DNA of 8,220 nucleotides from Legionellales bacterium (GTDB lineage Bacteria; Pseudomonadota; Gammaproteobacteria; PIVX01). The notes below the pieces were generated by a model. That model saw nothing but the letters and a program-made list of their open reading frames with translations, did not search any database and had not been told where the DNA came from. Shown here one piece after another: positions 1 through 7,090 of the stretch. Location: positions 1 through 8,220 of the forward strand of contig JABSQI010000062.1 in the NCBI GenBank assembly GCA_013215905.1, written 5' to 3'. Positions within the stretch are counted from its first letter, which is position 1; the number at the start of each line of letters is the position of its first letter. A program made the translations under genes and the position numbers.

Positions 1-620
1 CCTATATTAGATGGTAATGTGACAAAATTATCACCATTTGTGCTAATATAGGTCAATAGTTTAGTTATTGCGACATTTTTTTCATCAATAGTTAAGGCAA
101 ATTCAAGGTTTTCTTTAGTATATTCGTGCCCACAGAATATTTTGTATTCATTAGGAAAGGCGCATATTTTTTGTAGAGATTGATACATCATTTCATATGT
201 GCCTTCAAAAATTCTACCACAGCCTCCAGAGAATAGTGTATCACCTGTAAATATATTTTTATCTAAAACGTATATTACATGATCAAGTGTATGACCAGGC
301 GTGTTGAGCACTTTAAAAGTTAGATCATTTACAATAACAGCGTCTTCTTCTTTTACTAAAATTGCTTTAGGATAAATCGAAATACTAGGCACATAAATTT
401 TAGGTCTGTATTTTTTATATAGCTCATCAATGCCTCCTGTATGATCAAAATGGTGATGTGTAATTAATATAGAATCTAAGTTTAAATTATTTTCTTCTAA
501 AAAATTTATGACTGGGCTTGCCTCTCCAGGGTCTATGCAGATACAACTAGAATCATTATGTTTTTTTATTGTCCAGACAAAGTTATCTTTCAAAGCATGA
601 ATGGGTATAATACTATACAT
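1..620 (-). CDS. gloB: Hydroxyacylglutathione hydrolase (glyoxalase II), 3' end cut by window edge
   Basis: This gene encodes the second enzyme of the glyoxalase pathway, which hydrolyses S-D-lactoylglutathione to D-lactate and glutathione in the cytoplasm and so completes methylglyoxal detoxification. The minus-strand frame starts at the ATG complementary to 618-620 and runs 206 codons to the window edge without a stop. The family is about 250-258 residues, so roughly 45-50 C-terminal residues, including part of the glutathione-binding region, lie outside. The metallo-beta-lactamase fold signature is complete. THHHFDH covers residues 54-60 (ligands H55, H57, D59, H60), NTPGHT places H110, FTGDTLFSGGCGR places bridging D127, and CGHEYT places H165. 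The N-terminus (IPIHALKDNFVW) matches the usual GloB start, which supports this start codon. It is divergent from the methyltransferase gene, the same arrangement as gloB/yafS in Escherichia coli. Identification is very secure. Confidence 0.96.
   Translation of the reverse strand, partial: MYSIIPIHALKDNFVWTIKKHNDSSCICIDPGEASPVINFLEENNLNLDSILITHHHFDHTGGIDELYKKYRPKIYVPSISIYPKAILVKEEDAVIVNDLTFKVLNTPGHTLDHVIYVLDKNIFTGDTLFSGGCGRIFEGTYEMMYQSLQKICAFPNEYKIFCGHEYTKENLEFALTIDEKNVAITKLLTYISTNGDNFVTLPSNI
606..611 (+). promoter_or_regulatory. Candidate -10 element for the methyltransferase-fad unit
   Basis: A perfect TATAAT lies on the plus strand inside the first codons of the oppositely oriented gloB. 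Transcription would begin near 618, about 47 bases before the preferred ATG at 666. The region 17 bases upstream (TTATCT at 583-588) is a poor -35 match, so the call rests on the -10 hexamer and its position. In DNA this AT-rich such a hexamer can arise by chance. Confidence 0.35.
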
Positions 621-665
621 AATTTATCCAATAATTTTGAATATATATTTTACCTTAACAATGTT

Positions 666-1394
666 ATGTGGCGCTATCTAAAATTAAAATCTTTACTTGA
701 GCAATGGTATTTAACAGATAAAGGTATACATTCTTTAGAACAATTGTATCCTTATTTACAATTATTTTTCAGAAATTCTAATATTGATAATTTATTACAA
801 ATCGGCTCTATATCGGATAATTACAGTTTAGCTAAAATTTTAGGAGCAAAAAATTATTTTTTAGTAGAAAATCATAAAATTCCTCTTACTGAACATATAA
901 TTGGTGATCTGGAACTATTACCCATACTTGAAGACTATTTCGATGTTGTAGTTATCCCACATACCCTAGAAATTAGTGATCCAAATAGTATTTTATTTGA
1001 ATCATATCGAGTATTAAAACCTGGTGGAATAATGATCATTATTGGATTTGATGTAAATTTGGTTAATATGATGATTAATAGATTTAATAATAATTCAATA
1101 CATAAAAAATACACTGGGTCTGCTAACTTAATTCATGTGAAAAATTTAAATAGTAAATTAGCTTCTGCAGGTTTTGAATTGATAAATAACAAATCTTTTT
1201 GTGTAAAACGAAAAGCTTTTATCAAGTATCTATTGTATATTGATATAATACAGAAAATGTTTAATGGTTTTGCTGGGGATATATATGTTTCAATTTCAAG
1301 AAAAAAGATAGCAAATCTTGATTCTATTAAAAATAGGAATAGACTATTTAGTAGGAAAACTGTATCAATGCCAGGAGATACAGCTTGGGATTAA
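666..1394 (+). CDS. yafS: YafS-like class I SAM-dependent methyltransferase
   Basis: This is a predicted cytoplasmic S-adenosylmethionine-dependent methyltransferase of 242 residues; its substrate is not known. Similarity to E. coli YafS (about 240 residues) is recognised from memory: a Trp near the N-terminus, a degenerate SAM-binding loop (LLQIGSIS, residues 43-50, in place of a glycine-rich GxGxG), an acidic motif (D81 LELLP), a central strand VVVIPHTLEISDP (94-106), and RVLKPGGIMIIIGF (115-128). The open frame extends upstream to ATG 558 and ATG 597, but those starts would overlap gloB in antisense and add residues that do not look like the family. ATG 666 gives the family length and fits a TATAAT at 606-611. 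No clear Shine-Dalgarno is seen. It is divergent from gloB, as in enterobacteria, but is followed by fadE after 21 bases rather than lying beside rnhA/dnaQ. The family is fairly sure, the start moderately sure and the exact symbol less so. Confidence 0.8.
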   Translation: MWRYLKLKSLLEQWYLTDKGIHSLEQLYPYLQLFFRNSNIDNLLQIGSISDNYSLAKILGAKNYFLVENHKIPLTEHIIGDLELLPILEDYFDVVVIPHTLEISDPNSILFESYRVLKPGGIMIIIGFDVNLVNMMINRFNNNSIHKKYTGSANLIHVKNLNSKLASAGFELINNKSFCVKRKAFIKYLLYIDIIQKMFNGFAGDIYVSISRKKIANLDSIKNRNRLFSRKTVSMPGDTAWD

Positions 1395-1415
1395 CAAGAA
1401 TAGGGAAATTATAGA

Positions 1416-3740
1416 ATGATTATATTAATAGTTCTACAGTTATTAATTATTTTGCTATCGTATTTGGTAGGCTCAATTTTAGTTTATGTACTGATTAATT
1501 GTTTGTTAGTAAGTATTTATTTTGTTCCATTTTTGCGTTTTAATGTATTTGCAAAACCAGTTTATCTATATCTGAGTAAATATTTGCCAAAAATAAGCGC
1601 AACTGAGTATGAATCTTTAGTCGCCGGTGATGTTTGGCTTGGAAAGGAAGTCTTTCAGATAAAACCTAATTGGCAAAAAATTTGTAACCACGAATTTTCT
1701 GAACTATCTAACGAAGAAATTGGTTATATAAAAACAGTTGCTCATCAATTATGTAAAATTAGTGATGATTGGGAAATAGATCAAGAACATAGTATTAATG
1801 ATAAAATATATACTTTTATAAAAGAAAATAAATTATGGGGATTAACAATTCCGAAAAAATATGGAGGTTTAGAATTTTCAACATTAGCTCAATCGAAGAT
1901 TGTTAGTTTAATTGCCTCTAAAAGTATTAATGTAGCTATTATTGTCATGGTGCCTAATTCTATAGGTCCAGCAGAACTAATATTAAAATATGGCACATCT
2001 TTACAAAAAGATAAATATTTACCAAAACTAGCTGTCGGAAATGAAATTCCATGTTTTGGTTTGACAAGTATTGTGGCAGGGAGTGACGCAAGTTCAATTA
2101 GTGATAATGGCATAATTTGTTACGACGAGTATAAAGGAAAAAAAATCCTAGGTATTAAATTAAATTTTAATAAAAGGTATATAACTTTAGCCCCAATTGC
2201 AACTCTAGCAAGTATTGCTGTTAAATTATATGATCCTGATAGGCTATATTCTTCGAGAGAAGATTTAGGAATAACATTATGCTTAATACCAGTTGATGCT
2301 CCAGGAATAAAAAGAACAAGACATTTTCCAATGAACCTTTATTTTCCTAATGGAGGTATTGAAGGAAAAGATATTTTTATTCCTATGGAATCAGTTATTG
2401 GTGGTAGACAGTATGTTGGGCGTGGATGGCAGATGTTGATGGAATGTTTATCTTTTGGTAGAGCTGTTTCATTGCCAGCTTTAAGTGTTGGTACGTCACA
2501 GAAATGCTTATTAACCACAGCGAATTATAGTCTTGTTAGAGAACAGTTTAACTTACCAATTGCTAGATTTGAGGGAGTACAAGAAAAGTTAGCAAGAATA
2601 GCTGGGCTTACCTATATAATAGATGCTGTGAATATTATAACAACAAATGCTAGAGGTTTAAATATTAGTCCTAGCGTTGAATCAGCTATATCTAAATATC
2701 ATTTAACTGAGATGGGTAGAATCATCATCAATGACTCTATGGATATTCTTGGAGGAAAAGCTATTCAGTTTGGCCCGAATAATTTTATTGGATTTACTTA
2801 TCAGTCATTACCTATTTCAATTACTGTTGAAGGTGCAAATATTTTAACTAGAAATTTAATCATTTTTAGTCAAGGAATAATGAAATTTCATCCATATTTA
2901 TTACAAGAAATTAAATGTTTAAGTAAAAAAAATAAGAAAAATATTTTGTTGTTCGAAAATATATTATCAAAACATTGTATAAGGATTGGTGTTTTATTAG
3001 TAAAAAATTTGTATTACAATATTTTGAACCTTATCTGCTGGGGGTTGCCAAAAGACTGTAAATATAAATTTAAAATGAACTATTTTAGCAATTCATTATC
3101 CTTGCTAACAGAGTTTGTACTAGTATATTTTGGTAAAAATTTTAAAACTAAAGAAAAAATTATTGCAAATCTAAGTGATATTTTGAGTTATATATACATT
3201 AGTTACACTGTAATTAGCTATAGTAATAAAAATTCGAAAATGGGCGATAATAATTTATTCTTATGGTCTATTGAATATCTGCAATTTAAAATACTTGATT
3301 CTTTTAAATGTGTTTTTTCACTTATACCAAATATATTTTTCTCTAAAATCCTTAAATTAATGTTTTTCCCATTTGGTATAAATTTACATAAAAAATATTT
3401 GCATTTTGATCTTAAAGTTGTGAATGATATTGCTTGCAATGATCAACTGAGAGATAATTTATCTAGGAGCTGTTACAGAGGTGATGATACTAGTTATATT
3501 AATGTAATTGATAGTGCTATGAAAAAAACGCCTATAGTAAAAGACATATTTAAAAAATTATCTATCCATGGTATAAAAAGATCCCAGATCCGCACTTTAG
3601 AACAAATTAAGGAATTAGAAAAAAAAGAACATTTTATGAATATTCTAAGTGCTGAGGAAATTAATGACTTGAAGGAATATACGATATTGGTTGAACAGGT
3701 TATACAGGTAGATCATTTTAATAATAATTTTAAGGAATGA
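1416..3740 (+). CDS. fadE: Acyl-CoA dehydrogenase, long FadE type with membrane anchor
   Basis: FadE is the FAD-dependent enzyme that makes trans-2-enoyl-CoA from acyl-CoA, the first step of each beta-oxidation cycle. The 774 residues align in order with E. coli FadE (814 residues) from memory. Residues 1-42 are almost entirely hydrophobic, enough for one or two inner-membrane helices. An acyl-CoA dehydrogenase core of about 80-500 follows: PNSIGPAEL (180-188), the flavin/substrate loop LTS..AGSD (216-224), FNKRYITLAPIAT (251-263), GRGWQMLMECLSFGR (335-349) and GGKAIQFG (446-453). E472 in ITVEGANILTR is the expected catalytic base. Residues of about 500-774 form the C-terminal extension typical of FadE (DUF1974), here rich in Lys, Asn and Ile. 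The loop reads TSIVAGSD where E. coli has TSPEAGSD. ATG 1416 is preceded by AGGGAA with an 8-base spacer. The N-terminus is about 25 residues shorter than in E. coli. Confidence 0.96.
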   Translation: MIILIVLQLLIILLSYLVGSILVYVLINCLLVSIYFVPFLRFNVFAKPVYLYLSKYLPKISATEYESLVAGDVWLGKEVFQIKPNWQKICNHEFSELSNEEIGYIKTVAHQLCKISDDWEIDQEHSINDKIYTFIKENKLWGLTIPKKYGGLEFSTLAQSKIVSLIASKSINVAIIVMVPNSIGPAELILKYGTSLQKDKYLPKLAVGNEIPCFGLTSIVAGSDASSISDNGIICYDEYKGKKILGIKLNFNKRYITLAPIATLASIAVKLYDPDRLYSSREDLGITLCLIPVDAPGIKRTRHFPMNLYFPNGGIEGKDIFIPMESVIGGRQYVGRGWQMLMECLSFGRAVSLPALSVGTSQKCLLTTANYSLVREQFNLPIARFEGVQEKLARIAGLTYIIDAVNIITTNARGLNISPSVESAISKYHLTEMGRIIINDSMDILGGKAIQFGPNNFIGFTYQSLPISITVEGANILTRNLIIFSQGIMKFHPYLLQEIKCLSKKNKKNILLFENILSKHCIRIGVLLVKNLYYNILNLICWGLPKDCKYKFKMNYFSNSLSLLTEFVLVYFGKNFKTKEKIIANLSDILSYIYISYTVISYSNKNSKMGDNNLFLWSIEYLQFKILDSFKCVFSLIPNIFFSKILKLMFFPFGINLHKKYLHFDLKVVNDIACNDQLRDNLSRSCYRGDDTSYINVIDSAMKKTPIVKDIFKKLSIHGIKRSQIRTLEQIKELEKKEHFMNILSAEEINDLKEYTILVEQVIQVDHFNNNFKE

Positions 3741-3741
3741 C

Positions 3742-5025
3742 ATGAATCAAGAAAAAGCAATTTATTTAGTTGATGGGGTCAGAACTCCTTTTATTAAATA
3801 TAAAGGTAAACCGGGTTTATTTAGAGGATCCGATCTAGGAGTATTTGCATTAAGAAGTTTGCTGAATAAATTAAACATTAATTCTGAGGATATTGATGAG
3901 ATGATAGTTGGGTGTGTAGCTTCTCGTGCTGAAGAAGCAAATATTGCTCGTTATATTGCTATAAGAGCCGGACTTAAAGTAAGTACTCCTGCCTGGACTG
4001 TGGGAAGAAACTGCGGATCTGGTATGCAAGCAGTAGATAGTGCTTTATGTCAAATTAAATTAGGTAGATCAGAGTTGGTGATTGCTGGAGGAGTTGATTC
4101 TCTAAGTAGAACACATATGTTGATTAGAGATCCGCTAGTTGAAATTCTTGCAGGTTGGAGTAGATCTTCGTTTATTAATAAACTTAGAATATTAAAAAAA
4201 TTAAAACTAAAATATCTTTTGCCAGAATCTGCTTTAGTACGAGGTTTATGTGATCCTCTAATAGATCAATCTATGGGGGCGACTGCTGAGAATTTAGTTG
4301 AGAAATTTAATATCTCTAGAAAAGAACAAGATGAATTTGCTTTACAATCTCACCAGCGTTTACAAGCTGCAATAGATAATAATTTATTAAAAGATGTTAT
4401 CCCAATTGCTGGGGCTACTGGTGAGGTTTTCACAAGCGATGATGGAGTAAGAAAAAATACAAGTTTAGAAGATTTGGCTAAATTGAAACCATATTTTGAT
4501 AAAAAATATGGCTCAGTGACAGCAGGAAATAGTTCACAAATTACTGATGGTGGAGTAATGTTATTAATTGCTAGTGAAGATGCAGTTAATAAATATAAAT
4601 TAGTACCGAGAGCAAAAATTATTGATTGCAAATGGGCTGGATTAGAGCCTAGTGTTATGGGGTTAGGGCCCGCATTTGCTATCCCAAATTTGCTGATTAG
4701 TAATAGCAAAAAACTGCAAGATATAGACTATTGGGAAATAAATGAAGCTTTTAGTGTACAAGTCTTATCTTGCTTATCTGCATTAAATTCCAAAGAGTTT
4801 TGTCAAGATAATTTAGGGTTGAAAGAAACTTTTGGAGAAATCTCTAGAGATAAATTAAATATTTACGGTGGGGCAATAAGTTGTGGTCATCCACTTGGAG
4901 CTAGTGGAGCAAGACTGTTATTACATTTATTATCTGCTCTTGAAAATAATCAGGGAAAATTTGGTGTTGCATCTCAATGTATAGGTGGTGGCCAGGGTGG
5001 GGCAATGCTAATTGAAAAAATTTAG
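3742..5025 (+). CDS. fadI: 3-ketoacyl-CoA thiolase, FadI (trifunctional beta-subunit) type
   Basis: This thiolase cleaves 3-ketoacyl-CoA with CoA to acetyl-CoA and a shortened acyl-CoA, the last step of the cycle. The active-site set is complete: nucleophile C91 in RNCGSGMQAVD, N334-E335-A336-F337, H383 in CGHPLGASGAR, and C413 in QCIGGGQGGAM. At 427 residues it is longer than FadA (about 390) and close to FadI (about 436). A basic insertion at about 142-170 (INKLRILKKLKLKYLLPESA) corresponds to the FadI/mitochondrial TFP-beta loop linked to membrane association and to binding the alpha subunit. The order thiolase then multifunctional enzyme is that of fadIJ, not fadBA. AAGGA at 3732-3736 sits 5 bases before the ATG, and only one base separates it from the fadE stop. 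The thiolase function is secure; the symbol rests on the insertion, length and gene order, and databases may name it atoB, fadA or acetyl-CoA C-acetyltransferase. Confidence 0.94.
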   Translation: MNQEKAIYLVDGVRTPFIKYKGKPGLFRGSDLGVFALRSLLNKLNINSEDIDEMIVGCVASRAEEANIARYIAIRAGLKVSTPAWTVGRNCGSGMQAVDSALCQIKLGRSELVIAGGVDSLSRTHMLIRDPLVEILAGWSRSSFINKLRILKKLKLKYLLPESALVRGLCDPLIDQSMGATAENLVEKFNISRKEQDEFALQSHQRLQAAIDNNLLKDVIPIAGATGEVFTSDDGVRKNTSLEDLAKLKPYFDKKYGSVTAGNSSQITDGGVMLLIASEDAVNKYKLVPRAKIIDCKWAGLEPSVMGLGPAFAIPNLLISNSKKLQDIDYWEINEAFSVQVLSCLSALNSKEFCQDNLGLKETFGEISRDKLNIYGGAISCGHPLGASGARLLLHLLSALENNQGKFGVASQCIGGGQGGAMLIEKI

Positions 5026-5039
5026 TAAGGGGTTAGAGA

Positions 5040-6974
5040 ATGATAGATTTAAAATATGTAAATTGGAGTGTTAAAATTGATGCAGATAGAATAGTTTGGT
5101 TAAGCATTAATGTACAAGATAGATCCGCTAATATTTTAACAAAGCAAGCTTTAGATGAATTAGAAAAAATTACTGAAAATTTATCTGAAAATCGTCAAGA
5201 ATATGATGGAATAATTATTGATTCAAAAAAATCAACTGGATTTATTTTAGGCGCCGATATTATAAATTTTGTGAATTATTCTAAAGATGACATAGAAAAG
5301 CTTTTAATTCAGGGGCAGAGAATTTTTTATCGTTTGGAGAAATTAAGTAATACCGTTTGTTTGATTGATGGATTTTGTTTAGGAGGTGGTCTAGAGTTAG
5401 CCTTGGCATGTGATTATAGAGTTATATCAAAAGAATCCAAACTTGGTCTACCAGAGGTAACTCTTGGAATATTACCTGGTTGGGGAGGCACAGTACGTCT
5501 TCCACGATTAGTAGGATCTTTCCATGCACTGAATATGATGATTACTGGGAAGCCTATTAAAAGTATGAAATGTAAGAAGATAGGTTTAGTAGATGAAGTT
5601 GTATCATGTAGACAATTAAAAAATGCTGGTAGATGGTTTGTAAAAAACAAACCAAAATTAAGAAAGCTTCCAATATATGAAAAAATATTTTCTATTAAAT
5701 TTATCAGAGATTTATATCATGAAATAGTATGTAAGAAAGTTAAGAAGAAGGTAAATAAAAAACACTATCCTGCTCCTTATAAAATAATTAAAAATTGGTC
5801 ACTTTCTTTACGCAAAACAAAGATACTGTATGAAAATGAAAGAAGAACATTCTTACAGTTGATAGATGGTAGTTATACAGCAAAAAATTTAATTAGAGTG
5901 TATCAGCTGCAGCAAAAATTAAAAAAATACGCTATTAATAAAACTGAAGTGAAACATATTCATGTTGTTGGTACAGGAATAATGGGTAGTGAAATAGCAG
6001 CTTATTGTGCTTTAAAAGGTTTTAAAGTAACTTTCTCTGATACTCAATTAAATACTTTAGGAAGATTGATGAAGATGGCTAATAAAATATTTTGTTTCCG
6101 ATTAAAAGGCGCTAAACTGGAAAGAGCTTTTGATAGGTTGATTCCAGACTATAATGCCTACGGTTTGCAGTCTGCTGATCTTATAATAGAAGCAGTTTCA
6201 GAAGATTTAGAAATTAAGCGTGCTGTTTGGAAAGATATTAATAATAAAGCTTCTAATACAGCAATTTTAGCTACTAACACATCTAGTTTACCATTATCAA
6301 GTATATCTAATATGCTTGATGATCCTAAACGTTTAATAGGGATACATTTTTTTAATCCTGTTAGTAGAATGCCATTGGTAGAAGTTATTTTTGAAAATAA
6401 TAGAGATAGTTCTTGCTTTGCGGAAGCATTAAATTTTGTAAGAGTTTTAGGGAAATTACCTTTGCCCGTTAAAAGTAGCCCTGGCTTTTTAGTTAATAGG
6501 ATATTAATGCCATATATTGTCGAAGCTTTTATAATATTAGAGGAAGGGGATATTTCTAAAGAAACGATTGATTATACCATGAAGCAATATGGTATGCCTA
6601 TGGGACCAATTGAGCTTGCAGACGTTGTTGGTCTAGATATATGTTTAAGTGTAGGCAAGAAATTACAAGATTCATTGGGAATAGAAATACCCTCTAAAAT
6701 ACAGAAATTAGTTTCTGCTGGAAATTTAGGTAAAAAGACAGGTAGAGGGCTATATGAATACAGTAATGGGAAAATGATTAATTCTCTGGCGAAAAGTAAT
6801 TTGAAATATAGGGTAGATGTTCGTGATAGACTGATATCTAAGATGGAAATAGAGGCTAATGAGTGTTTGAGAGATAGCATTGTTGAAGATAAAGATATGA
6901 TAGATGCTGGCATGATATTTGGGACTGGTTTTGCCCCTTTTAGAGGAGGATTATTACACCAAAAAAATCCCTAA
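5040..6974 (+). CDS. fadJ: FadJ-type enoyl-CoA hydratase / 3-hydroxyacyl-CoA dehydrogenase, shortened C-terminus
   Basis: This bifunctional enzyme is the alpha partner of the FadI thiolase. It hydrates enoyl-CoA and oxidises L-3-hydroxyacyl-CoA with NAD+. Crotonase domain (about 10-200): oxyanion-hole segment GADI (71-74) and catalytic glutamates E119 (GGGLELALACD) and E139 (GLPEVTLGILPGWGG). A linker with a lysine-rich patch (231-241, KHYPAP) resembles FadJ. Dehydrogenase domain: Rossmann loop VVGTGIMGSEIA (309-320), EAVSEDLEIK (384-393), ATNTSSLP (411-418), and catalytic pair H436 (GIHFFNP) and E448 (MPLVEVI). The C-terminal helical repeats follow, with MGPIELADVVGLD (521-533) and KKTGRGLYEY (565-574). 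The second repeat ends at FGTGFAPFRGGLLHQKNP, at the point where relatives continue with GGPxxY and about 30-50 more residues. The 644 residues compare with about 690-730 in the family. All catalytic residues are present. AAGGGG sits 7 bases before ATG 5040. Confidence 0.94.
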   Translation: MIDLKYVNWSVKIDADRIVWLSINVQDRSANILTKQALDELEKITENLSENRQEYDGIIIDSKKSTGFILGADIINFVNYSKDDIEKLLIQGQRIFYRLEKLSNTVCLIDGFCLGGGLELALACDYRVISKESKLGLPEVTLGILPGWGGTVRLPRLVGSFHALNMMITGKPIKSMKCKKIGLVDEVVSCRQLKNAGRWFVKNKPKLRKLPIYEKIFSIKFIRDLYHEIVCKKVKKKVNKKHYPAPYKIIKNWSLSLRKTKILYENERRTFLQLIDGSYTAKNLIRVYQLQQKLKKYAINKTEVKHIHVVGTGIMGSEIAAYCALKGFKVTFSDTQLNTLGRLMKMANKIFCFRLKGAKLERAFDRLIPDYNAYGLQSADLIIEAVSEDLEIKRAVWKDINNKASNTAILATNTSSLPLSSISNMLDDPKRLIGIHFFNPVSRMPLVEVIFENNRDSSCFAEALNFVRVLGKLPLPVKSSPGFLVNRILMPYIVEAFIILEEGDISKETIDYTMKQYGMPMGPIELADVVGLDICLSVGKKLQDSLGIEIPSKIQKLVSAGNLGKKTGRGLYEYSNGKMINSLAKSNLKYRVDVRDRLISKMEIEANECLRDSIVEDKDMIDAGMIFGTGFAPFRGGLLHQKNP

Positions 6975-6991
6975 TAAATTTATTTAGCTAT

Positions 6992-7020
6992 TAATATAAT
7001 TATAGTTTATAATTATATTA
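6992..7020. repeat. 13-bp all-A/T inverted repeat between fadJ and the transpeptidase gene
   Basis: The arms TAATATAATTATA (6992-7004) and TATAATTATATTA (7008-7020) are perfect reverse complements around a 3-base loop, GTT. It begins 17 bases after the fadJ stop, so a weak AT-rich transcription terminator is possible. There is no G/C in the stem and no T-run directly after it, so it does not fit the usual intrinsic terminator; an operator or chance symmetry in AT-rich DNA are alternatives. The rest of the 6975-7090 spacer shows no clear promoter or gene. Confidence 0.5.
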
Positions 7021-7090
7021 TCATTAGATATGTTTTTAATGTGTCATAAGACATTGTTGTTATGTTGATTTAAATATTTCTTAAATTTCT

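Larger units (their letters stand above)
666..6974 (+). other. Putative operon yafS-fadE-fadI-fadJ
   Basis: Four plus-strand genes follow one another with gaps of 21, 1 and 14 bases. Good Shine-Dalgarno sequences sit before the three fad genes: AGGGAA at 1402-1407, AAGGA at 3732-3736 and AAGGGG at 5027-5032. The fadE stop and the fadI start are separated by a single base, which suggests translational coupling. The three fad products cover all four chemical steps of the beta-oxidation spiral. No internal terminator-like hairpin is evident. No site resembling the E. coli FadR operator was noticed by eye near the start, but this was not scored systematically. Confidence 0.75.

Noticed and set aside
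558..665. N-terminal extension of the methyltransferase from ATG 558 or 597
   Set aside because: These codons overlap the first residues of gloB on the other strand, add a tail unlike the family, and lie upstream of or beside the likely -10 element. ATG 666 gives the family length.
1889..2113. Minus-strand open frame inside fadE
   Set aside because: It lies wholly within a strongly conserved part of fadE and shows no recognisable domain or start signal; it is an antisense by-product. A similar frame at 3218-3439 was rejected for the same reason.
2138..3626. Eight-A runs in fadE (2138-2145, 2925-2932, 3619-3626) as slippage or frameshift sites
   Set aside because: The frame is intact across all three and they are expected in Lys/Asn-rich AT-rich genes; nothing indicates programmed slippage.
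4350..4709. Minus-strand open frame of 119 codons inside the thiolase gene
   Set aside because: It is antisense to a conserved thiolase region and has no motif. Similar antisense frames at 5414-5650, 6572-6913 (fadJ) and 7429-7677 (transpeptidase) were rejected for the same reason.
6955..7030. Simple frameshift explaining the short FadJ
   Set aside because: Reading the other two frames after the A7 run reaches stops within a few codons and does not recover the family tail.
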